Shown: positions 6,105-10,092 of the stretch, one piece after another
Layout of the letters: each line of letters starts with the position of its first letter
Numbering within the stretch: the stretch's first letter is position 1
DNA from: Magnetaquiglobus sp039908105
GTDB lineage: Bacteria > Pseudomonadota > Magnetococcia > Magnetococcales > Magnetaquicoccaceae
Assembly (NCBI GenBank): GCA_039908105.1
Contig: JAMOBI010000103.1
Location: forward strand, 1 to 10,092
Direction of reading: 5' to 3'
Length of the DNA: 10,092 bases
Position numbers and translations under genes: made by a program
Notes under the pieces: generated by a model
Database searches by the model: none
The model's input: the letters and a program-made list of their open reading frames with translations, nothing else
Told to the model about the DNA's origin: nothing

Positions 6105-6386
6105 AGCTGATTTGACAGCCTGGCATGATTCGCTTTTGCTGGTAAAAAAAAAGAGAGGGTCTGGGAGATTCATCTCCCAGGGTTTTGACTTTAGCGCGCT
6201 CTTTAAAAGAAGCATTTTTCGCGCCTTTTGCGAAAAATGTGCCGCGCGCCGCCAAGGATTGCGGGATTGTTTTGCGTCTTTTGCAAAACAATCCCGCGAA
6301 CATGGCCCAAGAACAAAGCCGCGTGACAAAAGGCTTTAAGGTTTGGTGACTGGCGTGCCAGACCATCGCAATCAGTCAAATCAGCT
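6105..6386 (+). repeat. Structured non-coding repeat, copy C (subfamily 2, with clear TIRs)
   Basis: The best preserved copy of subfamily 2, 282 bp. Perfect 12-bp terminal inverted repeats: AGCTGATTTGAC at 6105-6116 and GTCAAATCAGCT at 6375-6386. Inside, in order: A9 plus GAGAGGG; hairpin 1 at 6161-6180 (stem CTGGGAGA, loop TTCA); a single TTTTGA unit; hairpin 2 at 6212-6240 (GCATTTTTCGC, loop GCCTTTT); hairpin 3 at 6261-6297 (15-bp stem GCGGGATTGTTTTGC, loop GTCTTTT); then a conserved tail containing CATGGCCCAAGAACAAAG and GACTGGCGTGCCAG. A further 31 bp to about 6417 (with GGTTAACGTAAGGC) are shared with copy E. The left end lies 12 bases after the phaR stop codon. Confidence 0.9.
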
Positions 6387-6420
6387 TGGTTGATCCGCCA
6401 GGTTAACGTAAGGCGCCACC

Positions 6421-6664
6421 GGAGATTCCTCTCCCAGGGTTTTGCTTTTGACGTTGGCCTTTAGCGCGCTCTTCAAAAGAAGCATTTGTCGCGTTTTTTG
6501 CGAAAAATGCGCCACGCGCAAGCCTTGGCTTGCGGGATTGTTTTGCGCCTTTTGCAAAACAATCCCGTGAACATGGCCCAAGAACAAAGCCGCGTGACTA
6601 AAGGCTTTAAGGTTTGGTGACTGGCGTGCCAGCCCATGGTCCGTCGCAACCCGTCAAATCAGCT
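6421..6664 (+). repeat. Structured non-coding repeat, copy D (subfamily 2, 5'-truncated, tandem to C)
   Basis: Same orientation as copy C and directly behind it. It begins inside hairpin 1 (GGAGATTCCTCTCCCAG), so the left terminal repeat, the purine tract and the first bases of the stem are missing. Hairpin 2 is at 6482-6510 with one changed base (GCATTTGTCGC), and hairpin 3 is at 6532-6567 (loop GCCTTTT). A small extra palindrome (CAAGCCTTGGCTTG) precedes hairpin 3. The right terminal repeat GTCAAATCAGCT is at 6653-6664. The hexamer tract carries an inserted GTTGGCC, which breaks any reading frame shared with the other copies. Confidence 0.88.
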
Positions 6665-6699
6665 TTGTTGCCCCAGTAGTACCGCGTCCAAAGTTGGTC

Positions 6700-6737
6700 G
6701 GTCGAGGCGTCGAATTTTTTCACTCGACCCGAAAAAA
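6700..6737. other. Two overlapping inverted repeats with an A-tract, just upstream of the phasin promoter
   Basis: GGTCGAG (6700-6706) pairs with CTCGACC (6723-6729), while TTTTTTC (6715-6721) pairs with GAAAAAA (6731-6737). The two pairings interleave, so only one can form at a time. The A-rich arm ends five bases before the -35 box and may also serve as an UP element for RNA polymerase. Whether the structure acts in RNA reading through from phaR or as DNA is not known. Confidence 0.4.
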
Positions 6738-6741
6738 ATAA

Positions 6742-6770
6742 TTGACAGGGGTAGCTGCTTCATTTATGCT
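6742..6770 (+). promoter_or_regulatory. Sigma70-type promoter of the phasin gene
   Basis: TTGACA (6742-6747), a perfect -35 box, is followed by a 17-base spacer and TATGCT (6765-6770), which matches the -10 consensus at 4 of 6 positions including the first TA and final T. An A-rich stretch lies immediately upstream. The phasin ATG is 70 bases downstream, with AAGGA (6827-6831) as ribosome site. This is the clearest promoter in the window. Confidence 0.75.
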
Positions 6771-6805
6771 GCACCGCACCATTGTTGCATTGCAGCAAAC
6801 TGCAA
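6769..6805. promoter_or_regulatory. PhaR-type operator cluster (TGC/GCA repeats)
   Basis: PhaR proteins of the Rhodobacter/Paracoccus type recognise CTGC-N3/4-GCAG-like sequences (established knowledge). Here three overlapping matches occur: CTGC-ACC-GCAC (6769-6779, overlapping the -10 box), TTGC-ATT-GCAG (6785-6795), and a perfect 6-bp inverted repeat TTGCAG-CAAA-CTGCAA (6790-6805). They cover the expected transcription start, so binding would block initiation. Since phaR is encoded about 0.7 kb upstream, local repression of the phasin is likely. The assignment is inferred from motif and position. Confidence 0.65.
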
Positions 6806-6840
6806 CGACATGTGAACTCACTCAATAAGGATCAAGATCA

Positions 6841-7200
6841 ATGGACAATAACAAGGTTGCCGATCGCATGACGGAATTGACCAAGCGGATGATGGATTCG
6901 ATCAACGATTTGCAGAAGATCAACGATCGTACCGTGCAGGAATTGACCAAACAACAGCTCGAGGCCGCCGAAGGTTTCATCACCGCCGGTGCCCGGCAGC
7001 TCAAGGATTTAAGCTCGGCCAAGACCATTCAGGAAGCGGTCTCCACCCAGGCGGACATTGCCAGCAATCTGGGCAAAATGATGGTGGACAATGCCAAGCG
7101 CACCATGGAAGTGCTGACGCAAAGCCAGAATGAACTCAAAAGCCTGATCGACAAGAACATCACCAAGCTGGTGGAAGAGGCGAAGGCCGGATTGGAATAA
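6841..7200 (+). CDS. phaP: Phasin (PHA granule-associated protein)
   Basis: A 119-residue, wholly helical, charged protein typical of small phasins, with no signal peptide or Cys. Recognisable features are the N-terminal amphipathic helices (LTKRMMDSINDLQKINDRTV), the middle ELTKQQLEAAEGFITAGARQ, and the stretch QADIASNLGKMMVDNAKRTM found in phasin-family proteins. Phasins coat the surface of PHA granules, control their size and number and shield the polymer. The ATG has AAGGA about ten bases upstream. The gene has its own promoter with PhaR-like operator sites, and phaE and phaC follow on the same strand after a 227-bp gap. The symbol is used for the role; the exact phasin family is not settled. 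Confidence 0.85.
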   Translation: MDNNKVADRMTELTKRMMDSINDLQKINDRTVQELTKQQLEAAEGFITAGARQLKDLSSAKTIQEAVSTQADIASNLGKMMVDNAKRTMEVLTQSQNELKSLIDKNITKLVEEAKAGLE

Positions 7201-7282
7201 TCCATTTGGCATTTGCCGAAATCGGGGCGACCTCCGCATTTGGCGCGAGGTGGGATCCAACAGCCCCGCAGTAACGGCGCAG

Positions 7283-7302
7283 GGACGCGCCGTCCAATTT
7301 TC
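7283..7302 (+). terminator. Possible weak intrinsic terminator after the phasin gene
   Basis: GGACG-CGC-CGTCC (7283-7295) forms a short GC-rich hairpin followed by AATTTT. It lies 83 bases after the phasin stop and could attenuate rather than fully stop transcription into phaE, which would favour more phasin than synthase. The stem is only 5 bp, so the call is uncertain. Confidence 0.3.
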
Positions 7303-7342
7303 CGATCGTTCGGCACGGCTGCCATAACGATGCAAGTCATTC

Positions 7343-7410
7343 GGATTTATCAGAAATTTCAATTATTGGTCGTTTTACGCCTTTTTGTTGCGTCATTGGC
7401 TGATAAATCC
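7343..7410. other. 11-bp perfect inverted repeat in the phaE leader
   Basis: GGATTTATCAG (7343-7353) and CTGATAAATCC (7400-7410) are exact reverse complements separated by 46 AT-rich bases. The right arm ends five bases before the phaE ribosome site (AAGGAG). It could be a large stem-loop in the leader RNA or a pair of operator half-sites. Confidence 0.5.
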
Positions 7411-7427
7411 TCATCAAGGAGTCAAGC

Positions 7428-8672
7428 ATGGACAACAATCCGTTTTCCGGTGAATGGATGGCCGGGTGGCAATCCCTGCAACGCAAGATGTGGGAAGATT
7501 GGTCGGAGGTGACGCAGAGCTCCTGGACCAACTCCTGGCAGAACGAAAATCCGATGAACTTCTTCAAGGATGGGATGAGCGGCTGGCAAAAGATGTTCAC
7601 CGCGCCGCAACAAACCCCTGAGGTGATGGCCATGCGTCACGCCATGGGCTCGATGGAAGAGTTCATGCGCATGGGCCGCGAGGTGTTCAAGCTGTTCCAG
7701 AACATGTCGGAAGGGGCCAGTCTGACCCAGGAGTGGACCGGGCAGCTCGACAAAGCGATCCAACAGGCCAAGACGATGTTCACGCAGGGTCAGGCGTCGC
7801 TGGCTGGGGCCATGGGCAGTCAGCCGTGGGGCAAGATGGAGGACATGAACGCCTTTATGAGCCGTCCGATGAAGGCGTGGACCGATTTCTTGAACACCAA
7901 TCCGATGTTTGCCAATGAGACGATGCGCTCGCTTTTGGCCGGTGGACAGGCGACCGAAGAGGCGATGAGCCGTTTCCTGTCGATGCCGGGCGTGGGTTTC
8001 AACCGCGAACGGCAGGAGAAGATGCAGGAGGGGATGCGCCTGGTTCTGGAGTATCGCAAGGCGCACGAAGAGTTCCAGAAGCTGATGAACGACTCCTCCA
8101 AGCGGGCGCTGGACAAGCTGCACAAGCGGTTGTTGGAGATGGGCGCCGAGGGCAAGCCGCTGGAGACCATGCGTGATCTCTATGTGCTGTGGGTGGATTG
8201 CAACGAGGAGGCGAATGCCGCGACGGTTTCGGGTCGCGAATTCAACGACATCAATGCGCGCATGATGAATGCGTTGATGCGGGTGCGTCGCAACATGGCC
8301 GACACCATGGATGATGCCCTGGCCGCGATGAACATGCCGACCCGGCGCGAGCTGGACAGCGCGCATCGGCAGATCAGCACCCTGCGTCGTCGCTTGTCGA
8401 CGCTGGAGGATGCGTTGCAGGAGATACGCGGCAAGGATTCGAGCGCAGAGATTCATGCGTTGCGCGATGACATGGAGAAGCTCGGCGTGCGTCGTCTGCG
8501 GGATGAGTTGGCGGATCTGAAGCGTCAGATGGAGGAGTCCCCGGCTCCGACGGCTGTGGTGGAAGAGAGTGCCAACACGGACGTGACTGCCGAAAAAACG
8601 CCCATCAAGAAGACAGTGCGCATTGGCAACGCCAAACCGGCGGCAGCTGCGCCTGCCCAGAAAGGAGAGTAA
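7428..8672 (+). CDS. phaE: Class III PHA synthase subunit PhaE
   Basis: A 414-residue protein encoded directly before phaC (3 bases between stop and next ATG), the standard class III arrangement. PhaE has no catalytic residues of its own but is required for PhaC activity and granule formation. The N-terminal part (about residues 1-130) is rich in Trp, Met and Gln (GEWMAGWQSLQRKMWEDW), typical of PhaE. The middle (about 170-270) is helical (FNRERQEKMQEGMRLVLEYR, YVLWVDCNEEA). Residues about 300-365 form a predicted coiled coil beginning with the conserved DSAHRQISTLRRRLSTLEDA. The last 45 residues are a low-complexity tail rich in Ala, Pro, Thr and Lys. It is somewhat longer than the roughly 360-residue PhaE of purple sulfur bacteria, mostly from the coiled coil and tail. 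AAGGAG lies seven bases before the ATG. A long open frame on the opposite strand is a codon-bias shadow. Confidence 0.92.
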   Translation: MDNNPFSGEWMAGWQSLQRKMWEDWSEVTQSSWTNSWQNENPMNFFKDGMSGWQKMFTAPQQTPEVMAMRHAMGSMEEFMRMGREVFKLFQNMSEGASLTQEWTGQLDKAIQQAKTMFTQGQASLAGAMGSQPWGKMEDMNAFMSRPMKAWTDFLNTNPMFANETMRSLLAGGQATEEAMSRFLSMPGVGFNRERQEKMQEGMRLVLEYRKAHEEFQKLMNDSSKRALDKLHKRLLEMGAEGKPLETMRDLYVLWVDCNEEANAATVSGREFNDINARMMNALMRVRRNMADTMDDALAAMNMPTRRELDSAHRQISTLRRRLSTLEDALQEIRGKDSSAEIHALRDDMEKLGVRRLRDELADLKRQMEESPAPTAVVEESANTDVTAEKTPIKKTVRIGNAKPAAAAPAQKGE

Positions 8673-8675
8673 TCC

Positions 8676-9740
8676 ATGTTTCCGTTCGCCATCAATCCGG
8701 AAAAGGCGGTGGAGGAGCTGGCTCGTTTCAACCAAAAGCTCGCCGCCGGCATGAAAACCTTTACCGAGGTCGGCCAGATCGAATCGGGCATCAGCCCCAA
8801 AGAGGCGGTCTACCGCGAGGACAAGGTCACGCTGTATCACTACACCCCAAGGGTGGAGAATCCGCACCGTGTGCCGGTGCTGGTGGTCTATGCGCTGGTG
8901 AATCGTCCCTACATGGCCGATCTGCAGGAAGATCGCTCCATGATCAAGGGGCTGCTCGATGAAGGGATGGATGTCTACCTGATCGACTGGGGCTATCCGG
9001 ACGCGTCCGATCGCTTTTTGACCATGGACGACTACATCAACGTCTATATGAAGCACTGCGTGGATTTCATCCGCGAGAAGCACGACATTTACCGGGTGAA
9101 TCTGCTCGGCATTTGTCAGGGCGGCACCTTCAGCCTCTGCTTCTCGGCGATACATCCGGATCGGGTGCGCAACTTGGTGCCGATGGTGACCCCGGTTGAC
9201 TTCCACACCCCGGACAATCTGCTGAGTCTGTGGGTGCGCAGTCTGGATGTCGACCTGCTGGTGGATACCCTGGGGAACATTCCGGGCGATTTGCTCAACA
9301 TCACCTTTTTGTCGATGAACCCCTATCGATTGACCGGCCAGAAGTATCTGGACATGGTGGATCTGTTGGACGACAAGGTGAAGTTGAAGAATTTCCTGCG
9401 CATGGAGAAGTGGATCTTCGATTCGCCGGATCAGGCGGGCGAGACCTTCCGGCAGTTCATCAAGGATTTCTTCCAGAAGAACGGTCTGATCAAGGGAAGT
9501 GTCCGGATCGGCGACAAGCGGGTCGATCTGGCCAACGTCACCATGCCGGTTTTGAACGTGTATGCCACCAAGGATCATCTGGTTCCGCCGGATGCCTCCA
9601 AGGCGCTCAAGCAGTATGTGGGCAGCAGCGATTACCAGGAAGTGGCCTTCAAGGGTGGTCACATCGGCGTGTATGTCAGTGGGCGTTCTCAGGCCGAGAT
9701 CCCGCCGGCCATCGCCAACTGGTTAAAGGAACGGGGTTAA
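8676..9740 (+). CDS. phaC: Class III PHA synthase catalytic subunit PhaC
   Basis: The 354-residue protein has the length expected for class III PhaC (about 355), much shorter than class I or II enzymes. It polymerises (R)-3-hydroxyacyl-CoA at the granule surface, together with PhaE. The alpha/beta-hydrolase fold carries the lipase-like box GICQGG with nucleophile Cys147, Asp300 (KDHLVPP) and His329 (GGHIGVYVSG). These are offset by exactly two residues from the Cys149-Asp302-His331 triad known for the Allochromatium vinosum enzyme, so the enzyme should be active. Other family signatures are VYALVNRPYMADLQEDRSMI, IDWGYPDASDR and MVTPVDF. AAAGGAGAG overlaps the end of phaE, so the two are translationally close. 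The stop codon lies inside a small hairpin, and a strong terminator follows. Confidence 0.96.
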   Translation: MFPFAINPEKAVEELARFNQKLAAGMKTFTEVGQIESGISPKEAVYREDKVTLYHYTPRVENPHRVPVLVVYALVNRPYMADLQEDRSMIKGLLDEGMDVYLIDWGYPDASDRFLTMDDYINVYMKHCVDFIREKHDIYRVNLLGICQGGTFSLCFSAIHPDRVRNLVPMVTPVDFHTPDNLLSLWVRSLDVDLLVDTLGNIPGDLLNITFLSMNPYRLTGQKYLDMVDLLDDKVKLKNFLRMEKWIFDSPDQAGETFRQFIKDFFQKNGLIKGSVRIGDKRVDLANVTMPVLNVYATKDHLVPPDASKALKQYVGSSDYQEVAFKGGHIGVYVSGRSQAEIPPAIANWLKERG

Positions 9741-9794
9741 TCCCCGTTTAACGCGAGGCCCCGGTTGTCATGCAAGGATGCGTGGACCGGGGCC
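9730..9794 (+). terminator. Two hairpins at the end of phaC
   Basis: AACGGGG-TTAAT-CCCCGTT (9730-9748) encloses the phaC stop codon. GGCCCCGGT (9757-9765) then pairs with ACCGGGGCC (9786-9794) across a 20-base loop. Neither has a T run, so they may slow RNA decay or pause polymerase rather than terminate on their own. Confidence 0.4.
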
Positions 9795-9833
9795 GAGCGC
9801 CAAGGATGGGTTGCTGTGAATTCGGGATGAGTC

Positions 9834-9880
9834 ATACGGGGGTCCGGAGAATCCAAGGTTTCCGGACCCCCGTATTGCTT
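9834..9880 (+). terminator. Strong hairpin terminator of the phasin-phaE-phaC unit
   Basis: ATACGGGGGTCCGGA (9834-9848) pairs perfectly with TCCGGACCCCCGTAT (9861-9875) over a 12-base loop, a 15-bp stem. It is followed by TGCTT, a weak T tail. Its position between phaC and the inverted repeat copy E suits a bidirectional transcription barrier. Confidence 0.65.
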
Positions 9881-9894
9881 GATCAACCTTATCG

Positions 9895-10092
9895 GATGGT
9901 GCCTTACGTTAACCTAGCGGATCAACCAAGCTGATTTGACTGATTGGATGGTCTGGCACGCCAGTCACTAAATCTTAAAGCCTTTAGTCACGCGGCTTTG
10001 TTCTTGGGCCATGTTCGCGGGATTGTTTTGCAAAAGGCGCAAAACAATCCCGCATCCAAGGCGGCGCGCGGCGCATTTTTCGCAAAAGGCGC
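9895..10092 (-). repeat. Structured non-coding repeat, copy E (subfamily 2, cut by window edge)
   Basis: Inverted relative to copies C and D. From the left it has the extension shared with copy C (GCCTTACGTTAACCTAGCGG), the terminal repeat AGCTGATTTGAC (about 9931-9942), the conserved tail (CTTTGTTCTTGGGCCATG), hairpin 3 at 10017-10053 (15-bp stem GCGGGATTGTTTTGC, loop AAAAGGC), and the first arm of hairpin 2 (GCATTTTTCGC) before the window ends. Hairpin 1 and the purine tract should lie just outside, next to the 3' end of a minus-strand gene if the pattern of the other copies holds. Confidence 0.88.

Noticed and set aside
1312..6339. Short similar reading frames in repeat copies A, B and C (beginning MKKKRGSGRF)
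   Set aside because: The similarity follows from the repeat DNA. Indels are multiples of a 6-bp unit, so the frame survives by chance. Copy D has a frameshift and stop, ends differ between copies, C has no ATG at the matching place, and both strands are open.
7422..9662. 746-codon open frame on the minus strand opposite phaE and phaC
   Set aside because: It is antisense to two firmly identified genes; its product is a His/Arg/Gln/Leu-rich string with no domain, as expected when high-GC codon bias keeps the opposite frame open.
1276..10092. Repeats as a CRISPR array
   Set aside because: Units are about 250 bp, dispersed, in both orientations and without regular short spacers; no cas gene is present.
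1..10092. tRNA or rRNA genes
   Set aside because: No cloverleaf with a terminal CCA-type acceptor or T-loop signature and no rRNA-like stretch was noticed on either strand.

Overview
This window reads as part of a chromosome of a Gram-negative proteobacterium with moderately high GC. The lineage cannot be fixed from sequence alone. A class III polyhydroxyalkanoate (PHA) synthase (PhaE plus PhaC), a PhaR-type PHA repressor and a TusA/DsrE sulfur-carrier pair fit sulfur-oxidising gammaproteobacteria or magnetotactic cocci (Magnetococcia). That placement is inference.

Layout. Positions 1-380 (minus strand) hold the 5' part of a membrane-anchored, pseudopilin-like protein that runs off the left edge. 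It is divergent from a tight tusA-dsrE-like pair at 529-1246. At 1520-2149 (minus) is a lone ABC ATPase with several degenerate motifs, boxed between two oppositely oriented copies of a non-coding repeat. At 2410-4332 (minus) is a membrane-bound hybrid histidine kinase. A 439-bp non-coding region rich in small inverted repeats separates it from a PHA block on the plus strand: phaB (acetoacetyl-CoA reductase), phaR (regulator), two tandem repeat copies, a phasin with a recognisable sigma70-like promoter and PhaR-type operator sequences, phaE and phaC. After phaC come strong hairpins and another inverted repeat copy that runs off the right edge.

How the genes work together. PhaB supplies (R)-3-hydroxybutyryl-CoA, PhaE-PhaC polymerises it, the phasin coats the granule, and PhaR probably represses the phasin until granules titrate it away. 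No beta-ketothiolase (phaA) is in the window. TusA and DsrE-like proteins are expected to pass persulfide sulfur between partners.

The most interesting item is a family of five non-coding repeats, about 230-280 bp each (1276-1521, 2181-2410, 6105-6386, 6421-6664, 9895-10092). Each complete copy carries three hairpins in a fixed order. The third keeps a 15-bp stem and 7-nt loop in both subfamilies although 7 of the 15 base pairs differ, so it looks selected for structure. Complete copies have terminal inverted repeats, and in three copies the end with hairpin 1 abuts the stop codon of a gene. Oppositely oriented copies bracket both the ABC ATPase gene and the phasin-phaE-phaC block.
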